DNA from: Arachnia propionica
Lineage (GTDB): Bacteria > Actinomycetota > Actinomycetes > Propionibacteriales > Propionibacteriaceae
Direction of reading: 5' to 3'
Assembly: GCF_003932785.1 (NCBI RefSeq)
Contig: NZ_RQYT01000009.1
Coordinates: 1 to 64,000, forward strand
DNA length: 64,000 nucleotides
In this document: one piece after another, positions 1-10,121 of the stretch
How the letters are laid out: every line of letters begins with the position of its first letter
Position numbering within the stretch: position 1 is the stretch's first letter
Notes under the pieces: model-generated
Databases searched by the model: none
What the model was told of the DNA's origin: nothing
The model's input: the letters and a program-made list of their open reading frames with translations, nothing else
Program-made: the position numbers and the translations under genes

Positions 1-24
1 AGGGTTCGCTGGGAGGGTTGCGGA

Positions 25-74
25 GGTCTCGACACGGACGGCTCGCGAGGCTCGCGGTCCGGCTCGACCAGCGG
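25..74 (+). repeat. Palindromic intergenic repeat, copy A
   Basis: The unit opens with GGTCTCGACACG and closes with CTCGACCAGCGG, with an internal self-complementary segment (GGAC...GTCC around CGCGAGGCTCGCG). Three further copies lie within the next 280 bases. The stretch 1-484 holds no convincing gene: only these repeats and the leader of the next gene. The architecture resembles repetitive extragenic palindromes found in several actinobacterial genomes (from memory, not searched). Confidence 0.75.
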
Positions 75-148
75 CGAAGCAGCGCGGCGAACTCCTGCGA
101 CGGCGACCGCCAGTTGACTCCCGTCGCGGGGTCGAAGGTTCCCTTTCC

Positions 149-192
149 CCGCTGGTCGAGCTGAGGGCGCGGCGCGCCCGATAGTCGAGACC
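149..192 (-). repeat. Palindromic intergenic repeat, copy B (inverted)
   Basis: Read on the minus strand it begins GGTCTCGACT and ends GCTCGACCAGCGG, the same borders as copy A. Its core is different and rich in GCGC. Opposite orientation next to copy A means the two could pair with each other as well as fold individually. Confidence 0.7.
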
Positions 193-221
193 CGGTGAGG
201 ATTCGCAGGAACCGTCGCGGA

Positions 222-261
222 GGTCTCGACACGAGGCCTTCGGCCTCGGCTCGACCACCGG
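222..261 (+). repeat. Palindromic intergenic repeat, copy C
   Basis: It has the GGTCTCGACACG border and CTCGACCACCGG end. The core is a perfect short hairpin, CGAGGCC-TTC-GGCCTCG. Borders are conserved while the core differs from copies A and B, which is typical of families whose ends are recognised and whose centre only needs to fold. Confidence 0.7.
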
Positions 262-299
262 AGGGAGGGTGCCCTCGGGCTTCAGGATGTGGTTGCGGT

Positions 300-348
300 G
301 GTCCTACACGGACGGCTCGCGATGCTCGCGGTCCGGCTCGACCAACGG
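300..348 (+). repeat. Palindromic intergenic repeat, copy D (degenerate 5' border)
   Basis: The core is nearly identical to copy A (GGACGGCTCGCGA...GCTCGCGGTCC). The left border has decayed to GGTCCTACACG and the right border reads CTCGACCAACGG. Copies A and D therefore look like recent duplicates separated by point changes. Confidence 0.65.
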
Positions 349-484
349 ACGAGGAGCGACCTGGATTCCCATGACGCATCGCCCTGCCACCTCGTCCCCA
401 CCAGCCCCTGGGTCCGAACTGCTCTGGACAACAGGGTGGGAGGTGTGAGTAACATCTGGTGTCCCCAAAAGTGAAGGATTGTCC

Positions 485-1216
485 ATGACCCAGCCCCCCA
501 CCCCCCAGCCCGGGCAGCCGTTCGATCCCAACCAGATCCCGACGGATCCGCAGCAGGCCGCTGCGTGGGCTCAGCAGCAGCAGGCAGCCGCATGGCAGCA
601 GCACGCCGCGTGGCAGCAGCAGGCCGCTCAGCAGGCCGCCCAGGAAGCGCAGGAGGAGGCCCACCAGGAGTACCTCGAGCAGCAGGCAGCCGCCGCCAAG
701 GGACCCGCCTTCGGAGGCGTCCGCGGCATCATCAGCCTCGTCGTCGGCCTCGTCGTCGTGGGTGCTTCCGCCTTCGGGATCTGGAAGCACTTCCAGACCA
801 CTCAAAGCTTGAAGGCGGGCAACTGCATCATCATCGAGGGCAAGGACAACGACAACGTCGAGCCCAAGACGGTGGAGTGCGGCAAGGAAGACTTCTCCTG
901 GAAGGTCACGTCCGTCGAGTCCTCCCAGAACGCCTGCGCCGCGGACACTTACACAGGCATCACCTTCGGTCAGAAGGGCCGTAGGGCTCGGCCCGCAGAC
1001 CAGAAGTTCGCCTGCCTGGTGCCACTGTTCAAGGAGGGCAAGTGCTACGTCGAGGAGCCAACGACAGTCAACGGGTTCTCCGTGGGTTCCTGCGCAACCG
1101 GTGAGATCAAGGTCAACAAGGTCATCGAGGACGCGTCTGCCGTCTGTGAGGTGCCCGAGCAGACCCACAACATGCCGAGCGTGAACCTGACCTACTGCCT
1201 CGAAGAGGTCGCCTGA
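485..1216 (+). CDS. Membrane-anchored protein with Cys-rich extracytoplasmic domain
   Basis: The product has 243 residues. The first 75 or so are rich in Gln, Ala and Pro with repeated W-Q-Q-Q patterns. One transmembrane helix follows at about residues 81-100. The remaining 140 residues contain eight cysteines, suggesting disulfides outside the cell. The layout resembles LppU/SCO3897-like actinobacterial proteins, but the function is unknown. The ATG at 485 is chosen over an in-frame TTG at 479 because GAAGGA at 472-477 sits 7 bases before the ATG but only 1 base before the TTG. A strong hairpin follows the stop, so the gene looks monocistronic. Confidence 0.85.
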   Translation: MTQPPTPQPGQPFDPNQIPTDPQQAAAWAQQQQAAAWQQHAAWQQQAAQQAAQEAQEEAHQEYLEQQAAAAKGPAFGGVRGIISLVVGLVVVGASAFGIWKHFQTTQSLKAGNCIIIEGKDNDNVEPKTVECGKEDFSWKVTSVESSQNACAADTYTGITFGQKGRRARPADQKFACLVPLFKEGKCYVEEPTTVNGFSVGSCATGEIKVNKVIEDASAVCEVPEQTHNMPSVNLTYCLEEVA

Positions 1217-1228
1217 CAGATCTCTTCG

Positions 1229-1260
1229 ATGGTCGGGGCCGAGCAATCGGTCCCGACCAT
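1229..1260 (+). terminator. Hairpin terminator after the Cys-rich membrane protein
   Basis: The stem ATGGTCGGG pairs with CCCGACCAT, and an inner CCGA/TCGG stem closes a GCAA tetraloop. It lies 13 bases after the stop codon and before uvrB. There is no long T-run, as is usual for high-GC actinobacteria. Confidence 0.7.
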
Positions 1261-1291
1261 TGTCGTTCCCGGCGGAGTAGGGTGAGAGCCG

Positions 1292-3331
1292 ATGAGACCC
1301 CTTGATGAACTGCGCCGTCAGGTCGCCCCCCTCGAGGTTCACGCCGACTTCGAGCCCTCCGGCGACCAGCCGACAGCGATCGCGGAACTGGAACGTCGTC
1401 TCCGCGCCGGGGAGCAGGACGTCGTGCTGCTGGGCGCCACCGGCACCGGCAAGACCGCCACGATCGCCTGGCTGGCGGAACGGTTGCAGCGTCCCGTCCT
1501 CGTGATGCAACCCAACAAGACCCTGGCGGCCCAGTTCGCCAACGAGCTGCGGCAGTTCTTCCCCGACAACGCCGTCGAGTACTTCGTCTCCTACTACGAC
1601 TACTACCAGCCGGAGGCCTACGTCCCGCAGACGGACACCTACATCGAGAAGGACTCCTCCCTCAACGAGGAGGTGGAACGGCTCCGACACTCCGCCACCA
1701 GCTCCCTGCTGACCCGCCGCGACTGCATCGTCGTGGCCACCGTCTCCGCCATCTACGGCCTGGGCACCCCGGCCGAGTACCTCGACCAGCGGATCACGCT
1801 GCGCGTCGGCCAGGAGCACGACCGCTCCACCCTGCTGCGTCACCTCGTCGACATCCAGTACAACCGCAACGACCTGTCGAATGACCGCGGCACGTTCCGG
1901 GTGCGCGGTGACACCCTGGAGATCTACCCGATGTACGAGGAGAACGCGGTGCGCGTCGAGTTCTTCGGGGATGAGATCGAACGGATCACCACCCTCGTCC
2001 CCCTCACCGGCGAGGTCGTCCGCGACGAGAAGGAGATCTACGTCTTCCCGGCCACGCACTACTCCGCCGGAAGTGAGCGGATGGAACGCGCCATCGCCGG
2101 GATCGAGGAGGAACTCGTCACCCGTTTGGCCGACCTCGAGGCCCAGGGGAAGCTGTTGGAGGCCCAGCGGCTGCGGATGCGCACCAGCTACGACATCGAG
2201 ATGATGCGGCAGATCGGCACCTGCTCCGGTATCGAGAACTACTCCCGCCACATCGACGGTCGCCCCGCGGGATCGGCCCCGGCCTGCCTGCTGGACTACT
2301 TCCCGGAGGACTTCCTCCTCGTCGTGGACGAGTCCCACGTCACCATCCCGCAGATCGGTGGCATGTACGAGGGCGACGCCTCCCGCAAACGCACCCTCGT
2401 GGAGCACGGCTTCCGTCTCCCCTCGGCCCTCGACAACCGGCCCCTGAAGTTCGACGAGTTCGTCGAGCGGATCGGCCAGACCGTGTACCTGTCGGCCACG
2501 CCGGGACCCTACGAGCTGGAACGCAGCCGGGGCTTCGTCGAGCAGATCATCCGACCCACCGGCCTCGTCGACCCGGAGATCATCCTGAAACCCACCAGGG
2601 GCCAGATCGACGACCTCCTCGCCGAGATCCGGATCCGCGCCGAGCGCGACGAACGGGTGCTGGTCACCACCCTGACGAAGAAGATGGCGGAGGACCTCAC
2701 CGACCACCTCATGTCGGCGGGCATCCGGACCCGGTACCTCCACTCCGACATCGACACCATCCGACGCGTGGAATTGCTGCGGGAACTCCGGCTGGGCGAG
2801 TACGACGTCCTGGTCGGGATCAACCTGCTCCGGGAGGGACTCGACCTGCCCGAGGTGTCCCTCGTCGCGATCCTCGACGCGGACAAGGAGGGCTTCCTGC
2901 GTTCCGAACGGTCCCTCATCCAGACCATCGGCCGCGCCGCCCGGAACGTCTCCGGCCAGGTGCACATGTACGCGGACCGGATCACCCCGTCGATGGCGGC
3001 GGCCATCGACGAGACGAACCGTCGCCGCGAGCGGCAGGTGGCCTGGAACACCGCCCACGGCATCGACCCGCAGCCACTACGGAAACGGATCGCCGACATC
3101 ACCGACATGCTGGACCGCGAGGACGCCGACACCGCTGGACTCCTCGAGGGAAGGGAATCCCGGCGGGCCGGGAATCTTCCCGAGCAGGAGCTCACCCAGC
3201 TCATCGAGGACCTCACCGCCCAGATGCATCAGGCGGCCGCGGAGCTGCAGTTCGAGATGGCGGCCCGGCACCGTGACGAGATCGCCGAGCTGAAGAAGGA
3301 GCTCCGGCAGATGATCGAGGCCAACAAGTAG
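1292..3331 (+). CDS. uvrB: UvrABC excinuclease subunit B
   Basis: Damage-loading ATPase of nucleotide excision repair: it receives the lesion from UvrA and recruits UvrC. At 679 residues it has normal family length. Visible motifs are the Walker A GATGTGKT at 48-55, the beta-hairpin region [10 protein letters not shown] at 101-110 that clamps DNA, the DESH helicase motif near 345, helicase motifs V and VI ([12 protein letters not shown] and QTIGRAARN), and a C-terminal UVR coiled coil (residues about 634-672) that binds UvrC. The leader has a GGGTGAG ribosome-binding site just before the ATG. No LexA-type box was recognised in the short upstream gap. Confidence 0.97.
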   Translation: MRPLDELRRQVAPLEVHADFEPSGDQPTAIAELERRLRAGEQDVVLLGATGTGKTATIAWLAERLQRPVLVMQPNKTLAAQFANELRQFFPDNAVEYFVSYYDYYQPEAYVPQTDTYIEKDSSLNEEVERLRHSATSSLLTRRDCIVVATVSAIYGLGTPAEYLDQRITLRVGQEHDRSTLLRHLVDIQYNRNDLSNDRGTFRVRGDTLEIYPMYEENAVRVEFFGDEIERITTLVPLTGEVVRDEKEIYVFPATHYSAGSERMERAIAGIEEELVTRLADLEAQGKLLEAQRLRMRTSYDIEMMRQIGTCSGIENYSRHIDGRPAGSAPACLLDYFPEDFLLVVDESHVTIPQIGGMYEGDASRKRTLVEHGFRLPSALDNRPLKFDEFVERIGQTVYLSATPGPYELERSRGFVEQIIRPTGLVDPEIILKPTRGQIDDLLAEIRIRAERDERVLVTTLTKKMAEDLTDHLMSAGIRTRYLHSDIDTIRRVELLRELRLGEYDVLVGINLLREGLDLPEVSLVAILDADKEGFLRSERSLIQTIGRAARNVSGQVHMYADRITPSMAAAIDETNRRRERQVAWNTAHGIDPQPLRKRIADITDMLDREDADTAGLLEGRESRRAGNLPEQELTQLIEDLTAQMHQAAAELQFEMAARHRDEIAELKKELRQMIEANK

Positions 3332-3393
3332 TTCTTCCCGGGGACGGGAGCCGGTATGCTGTCCCGGCCCGTGCCCGTTGCCGAGAGGATCCG

Positions 3394-3945
3394 ATGAGCG
3401 AGACCAACTCCCCCGAACTGGCCCCCCGCCAGTTCTCCAGCACCCTGGCCGCACTGCTGTTCGCCTCCCGCTGGCTGCAGGCCCCCCTGTACCTGGGGCT
3501 GGTCGGCGCCCAGCTGCTCTACGTGTACACGTTCATGAAGGAACTGTGGCACATGGCCTCCCACGTCAACAGCCTCACCGAGGCGAACATGATGTTGGCG
3601 GTGCTGGGGCTGGTCGACGTGGTGATGGTTGCGAACCTGCTCATCATGGTCATCGTTGGCGGCTATGAGACCTTCGTGTCCCGGGTCAACCTGCAGGATC
3701 ACCCCGACCAGCCGGAATGGCTCAGCCACGTCAACAGCAACGTGCTCAAGGTCAAGCTGGCCATGGCGATCATCGGCATCTCGTCGGTGCACCTGCTCAA
3801 GACCTTCGTCGAGGCGAAGTCCTACTACGACAAGATGGGCGGCGAGGCCACCTGGCTGCTCCTCATGCAGACCCTCATCCACATGGCCTTCATCCTGTCG
3901 GCGATGGGTCTGTCCTGGATCGACCAGAAGTCCCGGAACCACTGA
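3394..3945 (+). CDS. UPF0114/YqhA (TIGR00645) family integral membrane protein
   Basis: The protein has 183 residues and about four hydrophobic segments: near 22-45, 65-95, 115-135 and 150-172. The sequence pattern (SRWLQAPLYLGL, then GGYETFVSRV) is that of the UPF0114 family, a conserved inner-membrane family of unknown function. The ribosome-binding site is GAGAGGA before the ATG. It converges with coaE and their coding regions overlap by 56 bases. A 13-bp hairpin just after its stop sits inside the 3' part of coaE. Confidence 0.88.
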   Translation: MSETNSPELAPRQFSSTLAALLFASRWLQAPLYLGLVGAQLLYVYTFMKELWHMASHVNSLTEANMMLAVLGLVDVVMVANLLIMVIVGGYETFVSRVNLQDHPDQPEWLSHVNSNVLKVKLAMAIIGISSVHLLKTFVEAKSYYDKMGGEATWLLLMQTLIHMAFILSAMGLSWIDQKSRNH

Positions 3946-4519
3946 GCTCCTGCCACAGGGCCCGTACCTGCGCCATCGTCGCGGGTACGGGCCCTGAGCT
4001 GTCGATGACGCGGGTGGCGGCGCGCAGCCGCTCCTCGCGCTTCGCCTGCGAGGCGATCCGCCGCATCGCCTCGTCCCGCTCGTAGCCGTTGCGGCGCATG
4101 AGCCGCGCGATCTGCTGCTCGACGGTGGTGTCGACGACGACGACCTCGTCGAAGCTGTCCACCTGCCCGGTCTCGACGAGCAGGGGGATGACGTGCACGA
4201 CGATGGCCCCCGGCGGGGCCGACCTCTCGAGTTCCCGCGCCCGCTCCCTCACCCGGGGATGAATGATGGCGTTGAGGTCGGCGCGCGCCCGGTCGTCGGA
4301 GAAGACGATTCTGCCCAGGGCTGCCCGGTCGAGGGTGCCGTCGGGGGCAAGGACCCCCACTCCGAAACGGGCCACGACCTCGCGGAGTCCCGGGGTCCCG
4401 AGGGCGACGACGTCGCGCGCCAGCACATCGGCGTCGATGATGTGGGCCCCGAGGCGCTCCAGTTCGCGGGCCACCGTCGACTTGCCGGAGGCGATTCCAC
4501 CTGTCAACCCGATTCGCAC
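3890..4519 (-). CDS. coaE: Dephospho-CoA kinase
   Basis: Final step of coenzyme A synthesis: ATP-dependent phosphorylation of the ribose 3'-OH of dephospho-CoA in the cytosol. The 209 residues include the P-loop GLTGGIASGKST at 4-15, DADVLARD near 30, a conserved HP(R/V) segment in the lid region, and VVVDTTVEQQIARLMRRNG. The last 20 or so residues (Ser/Gly/Pro-rich) extend past the family core and overlap the convergent UPF0114 gene. The GTG start is favoured because it is the only start ahead of the P-loop. It has no separate Shine-Dalgarno, and a TACCCT box ends 6 bases upstream, so it is probably leaderless. Confidence 0.95.
   Translation of the reverse strand: MRIGLTGGIASGKSTVARELERLGAHIIDADVLARDVVALGTPGLREVVARFGVGVLAPDGTLDRAALGRIVFSDDRARADLNAIIHPRVRERARELERSAPPGAIVVHVIPLLVETGQVDSFDEVVVVDTTVEQQIARLMRRNGYERDEAMRRIASQAKREERLRAATRVIDSSGPVPATMAQVRALWQELSGSGTSGRSRTDPSPTG
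3956..3996. terminator. Bidirectional hairpin within the 3' end of coaE
   Basis: CAGGGCCCGTACC pairs perfectly over 13 bases with GGTACGGGCCCTG across a 15-base loop. It lies 10 bases after the UPF0114 stop and within the last third of coaE, which reads the other way. It can end the plus-strand transcript while being translated as part of coaE. Confidence 0.65.
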
Positions 4520-4525
4520 CTTCTC

Positions 4526-4553
4526 AGGGTAGCGTCAGCGCTAGGCTGAACAA
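4526..4553 (-). promoter_or_regulatory. Predicted coaE promoter (leaderless)
   Basis: On the minus strand TTGTTC and TACCCT are separated by 16 bases. The TACCCT ends 6 bases before the GTG start, placing the transcription start at or next to the start codon. The same TTGT(C/T)C-16-TACCCT arrangement precedes the sortase gene at 11751. Confidence 0.45.
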
Positions 4554-4575
4554 CGGATCGGAGGAAGGGGTCCTC

Positions 4576-5691
4576 ATGTCACCAGCCACGACGGCTCTGA
4601 ACGACCTGCACACCGAGCTCGGTGCCCGTCTCGTGGACTTCGCTGGATGGGAGCTGCCGGTCAGTTTCGCCGGCGTCATTCCCGAACACCTGCACACGCG
4701 CGAGTCGGCCTCACTGTTCGATGTCAGCCACATGGGGCAGGTGCTGCTCCGTGCCGACTCCGGCGATCTCGGCGACGCGGCCACCGCCCTGGAACGACTC
4801 ACGCCCGCCAGCGTGCTGGGTCTGAAACCGTGGCGGCAACGCTACGGGCTGTTCACCGACCCCGCCGGCGGGGTGCTGGACGACTTCATGTTCTCCCACC
4901 ACGGCGAGCACCTGTACCTCGTGGTCAACGCCGCCCGCACCGAGCATGACCTCGCGCTGCTCCGCACCCTGGCCGGGGTGAGCGTGGAGCACGTGACCGA
5001 CCGGGCGTTGCTGGCCCTGCAGGGTCCCCGCGCCGAGGAGGCCCTCGCCGCCCTCGTCCCGGAGGTGGCGGAGCTGGTGTTCATGGATTCCCGCATCCTG
5101 CCGTGGCGGGACGTCGAGCTGTGGATCAGCCGTTCCGGGTACACCGGCGAGGACGGTTTCGAGATCTCGGTGCCCAACGCCTGGGCCGAGCCCTTGGCCC
5201 GCGCCCTGCTCGCCATGGACCAGGTCGCCCCCGCCGGGCTCGGCGCGCGGGACTCGCTCCGACTGGAGGCGGGGATGCCACTCTACGGCCACGACCTGAC
5301 CCCCGAGATCACCCCCGCCCAAGCGGGGCTCGGTTGGGCGATCCCGAAGGTTCGTCGACGGGGCGGCTCCCGGGAGGGCGGGTTCCCCGGGGCTGAGGTG
5401 ATCCTGCCCGAGCTCGAGGCCGGGCCGTCCCGGCTCCGGATGGGGCTGCGTCCCGAGGGCCGCGCCGTGCTGCGGGAGGGCACCCCGATCTTCGCCGGGC
5501 CGGACGCGACCCAACCCGTCGCGACGATCACCTCCGGCGGCTTCGGCCCCACCGTCGGCGGCCCCATCGCCATGGCGATGCTGCCGGGCGCCCCCTCCCC
5601 CGGCGAGGTGCTCCAGGCCGAGGTGCGGGGCCGTCGCGTTCCCGTGACCGTCACCGAACCACCCTTCGTCCCCCATTCCTACAAACGTTGA
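4576..5691 (+). CDS. gcvT: Glycine cleavage system T protein (aminomethyltransferase)
   Basis: Transfers the methylene group from the aminomethyl-lipoyl arm of GcvH to tetrahydrofolate, releasing ammonia. The 371 residues match the family. Motifs include the N-terminal FAGWELPVSF, FDVSHMGQ, the folate-site SRSGYTGEDGFEI, and GARDSLRLEAGMPLYGHDL. The ribosome-binding site GGAGGAAGG is strong. It is the first gene of a gcvT-gcvH-gcvP operon. The leader between coaE and gcvT is only 56 bases, too short for a tandem glycine riboswitch. Confidence 0.97.
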   Translation: MSPATTALNDLHTELGARLVDFAGWELPVSFAGVIPEHLHTRESASLFDVSHMGQVLLRADSGDLGDAATALERLTPASVLGLKPWRQRYGLFTDPAGGVLDDFMFSHHGEHLYLVVNAARTEHDLALLRTLAGVSVEHVTDRALLALQGPRAEEALAALVPEVAELVFMDSRILPWRDVELWISRSGYTGEDGFEISVPNAWAEPLARALLAMDQVAPAGLGARDSLRLEAGMPLYGHDLTPEITPAQAGLGWAIPKVRRRGGSREGGFPGAEVILPELEAGPSRLRMGLRPEGRAVLREGTPIFAGPDATQPVATITSGGFGPTVGGPIAMAMLPGAPSPGEVLQAEVRGRRVPVTVTEPPFVPHSYKR

Positions 5692-5701
5692 GGAGGCAAA
5701 G

Positions 5702-6060
5702 ATGCTGAAGTACACGAAGGAACACGAGTGGCTGCGGATCGAGGGCAACGAGGTCACCGTCGGCCTCACCCCCCACGCCACCAAGGAACTCCAGGACATC
5801 GTCTACATCGAACTCCCCGAGCTCGACGTCGAGGTGACCCGGGGTGAGGAACTGGTGGTGCTCGACTCCACGAAGGCCACCTTCGGCATCAACGCCCCCG
5901 CCGACGGGGTGGTGACGGCCGTCAATCAGGCGGTGACCGACGACCCGGAGTCGGTGATCGCCGATCCCGAGGGATCGTGGTTCTTCACCATGACCGTCAC
6001 GGACCCGGCCGTGCTGGACGAGTACCTGGACGCCCAGGCCTACGAGGCGCTGATCGGCTG

Positions 6061-6061
<1 letters not shown>
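5702..6061 (+). CDS. gcvH: Glycine cleavage system H protein (lipoyl carrier)
   Basis: Small lipoylated shuttle protein of the glycine cleavage complex, 119 residues. The lipoyl-accepting lysine is Lys58 in the DSTKATFGI segment, followed by the family's NAPADG turn. N- and C-terminal motifs (KYTKEHEWL and GSWFFTMTV) are typical. It starts 10 bases after gcvT with GAGGAGG as ribosome-binding site, and its TGA overlaps the gcvP ATG by one base. Confidence 0.97.
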
Positions 6062-8889
<2,828 letters not shown>

Positions 8890-8893
8890 GAAC

Positions 8894-8930
8894 ACGACAG
8901 GGCTCCCACATCATGTGGGAGCCCTGTCGT
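8894..8930. terminator. Bidirectional terminator between gcvP and a convergent gene
   Basis: ACGACAGGGCTCCCACAT pairs with ATGTGGGAGCCCTGTCGT, an almost uninterrupted 17-18 bp inverted repeat. It lies between the gcvP stop and the convergent stop at 8937, so it can serve both directions. Confidence 0.8.
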
Positions 8931-8936
8931 CGTCCA

Positions 8937-9233
8937 TCAACTGCGGCGGAACTCTTCCTCTGAGACTGGTAGCAGCGGCTTCCAGACCGAGACACCTGGC
9001 CGGGCGGCAGCAGCCTGCGCGAGGGAGATGACCAAGGCAATGATGAAAGCCAACAACCAGACCTCGAGCATGGTCACCGCGAGTGGCAACTGCTTGAACC
9101 AGCCGACCAGCAGGGAGGAGATGAAGGCCGCGGGCTGATAGACGGCCGTGGCGAACATGAACCGCCGCCCAAAGGTCTCGGGCCATACCATTCTCTGTTT
9201 CCTCACTGAATCCACGTCCCTACTCACCTGCAC
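8937..9233 (-). CDS. Small two-helix membrane protein, unknown
   Basis: Not recognised. The 98-residue product has two hydrophobic segments, about 35-47 and 52-75, and a basic N-terminus. The GTG start at 9233 overlaps the end of the upstream secreted-protein gene by 10 bases; a second GTG at 9227 overlaps that gene's TGA and is an equally possible start. The overlap implies translational coupling. Base composition is well below the genome average (about 52-58% GC by eye), shared with its partner. By position it could be an immunity, export or modification partner of the secreted peptide, but nothing in the sequence proves that. Confidence 0.65.
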   Translation of the reverse strand: MQVSRDVDSVRKQRMVWPETFGRRFMFATAVYQPAAFISSLLVGWFKQLPLAVTMLEVWLLAFIIALVISLAQAAAARPGVSVWKPLLPVSEEEFRRS

Positions 9234-9850
9234 GCATCATTCCAGTTAATGGGAAAGAGAACTGATGAACCTGCGCTACAAGCCAAAGCCCACAACCCGG
9301 CGGGCCAGCAAACCATACCTGTTCCCAGCGCAAATGCATAGGCCGCCACATAGGCTTGCCAGCAATCATATCCGTAACGAGGGAGGCGCTTCAGCGGCAT
9401 GGCCCCCAAACTGCCGTAACCCGTTGACAAGGAAACTCGCTCAACCACCGGCTCACCCTCTCCTTCAACGAGAGCGAGTTGAACCTGGCCATCAACCTCC
9501 GTCAACTCGAAGTGTTTCCCCTCGGTGTTTCGCACCAAATCCTCAATGTCAGCCTCAGTGAGTGTTGCCGCGTAATAGCTCAGCAACTTGCCATCTGGAC
9601 TCAGCTGCTGTAGTAGATCTCGAAAAGCCGGTGCACGATCGAGGCGCTCGATGCCGTCAGCTATCGCTTCGTCACCGACCTTCTTGACCACTGACGCCAC
9701 ATGGCTTCCCCTTTGACTCACTTGCACCATGGCTGTCCTTCGTGCCTCTTCCGAATCATGGTCGGTCGGGTTAGACAACGCTGACGCGGTCGCACCACCC
9801 CCCAGGGCCATGGTGACTGAAACGAGGAGAGTAACAACTCGGGAACGCAT
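9224..9850 (-). CDS. Secreted protein with hydrophobic four-cysteine C-terminal tail, unknown
   Basis: Not recognised. The 208 residues begin with a signal peptide (MRSR, hydrophobic run, then ATASALS, cleavage likely near residue 24). A charged helical middle region (about 35-145) follows. The C-terminal 46 residues are hydrophobic and Trp-rich with Cys163, Cys181, Cys191 and Cys207. This pre-region plus compact hydrophobic Cys tail resembles the organisation of secreted peptide-toxin precursors such as SdpC, but I see no clear sequence match. The ribosome-binding site GGAGGTGA at 9859-9866 is a perfect anti-16S match, 8 bases before the ATG. GC is clearly lower than in flanking genes. Confidence 0.75.
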   Translation of the reverse strand: MRSRVVTLLVSVTMALGGGATASALSNPTDHDSEEARRTAMVQVSQRGSHVASVVKKVGDEAIADGIERLDRAPAFRDLLQQLSPDGKLLSYYAATLTEADIEDLVRNTEGKHFELTEVDGQVQLALVEGEGEPVVERVSLSTGYGSLGAMPLKRLPRYGYDCWQAYVAAYAFALGTGMVCWPAGLWALACSAGSSVLFPINWNDACR

Positions 9851-10061
9851 CGCAAAATCACCTCCATGTGACTACCCCTCCAAGATAGGGGTTTGAATCC
9901 ACGGTAACAGCGCCCCACCACCTCGGCAACCTCCGAAGAGAAAATTAGCTTAAAGTTAGCAGAGCAGACGGCACCATCTCTGCGCGGAGGCGGACGTTCG
10001 CCCGGCGGACCATGGCCTTCGGGAGTGAACACCCCCCAGCAGGGGTTTGTCTCTTGGAACT

Positions 10062-10100
10062 CTCTGAGGCCCTGTCCCACCAGGGAACAGGGCCTCAGAG
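10062..10100 (-). terminator. rpsA terminator
   Basis: CTCTGAGGCCCTGT pairs with ACAGGGCCTCAGAG over 14 bases around an 11-base loop, 22 bases after the rpsA stop. It separates rpsA from the secreted-protein gene that follows on the same strand. The region 9851-10061 otherwise holds only that gene's leader, including a small CCCCT/AGGGG hairpin at 9875-9891. Confidence 0.8.
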
Positions 10101-10121
10101 GAGTGTGATTGCTGTGTCGGA

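Noticed and set aside
1-348. CRISPR-like array
   Set aside because: The repeats differ in orientation and spacing, have palindromic cores and no uniform spacers, and no cas genes are present.
282-593. Open frames within the repeat region at the window start
   Set aside because: They span the palindromic repeats and the start of the next gene, lack ribosome-binding sites and look non-coding.
9718-10080. 120-codon open frame upstream of the secreted protein gene
   Set aside because: It overlaps the signal-peptide coding region out of frame and covers the rpsA terminator; no ribosome-binding site and no similarity signal.
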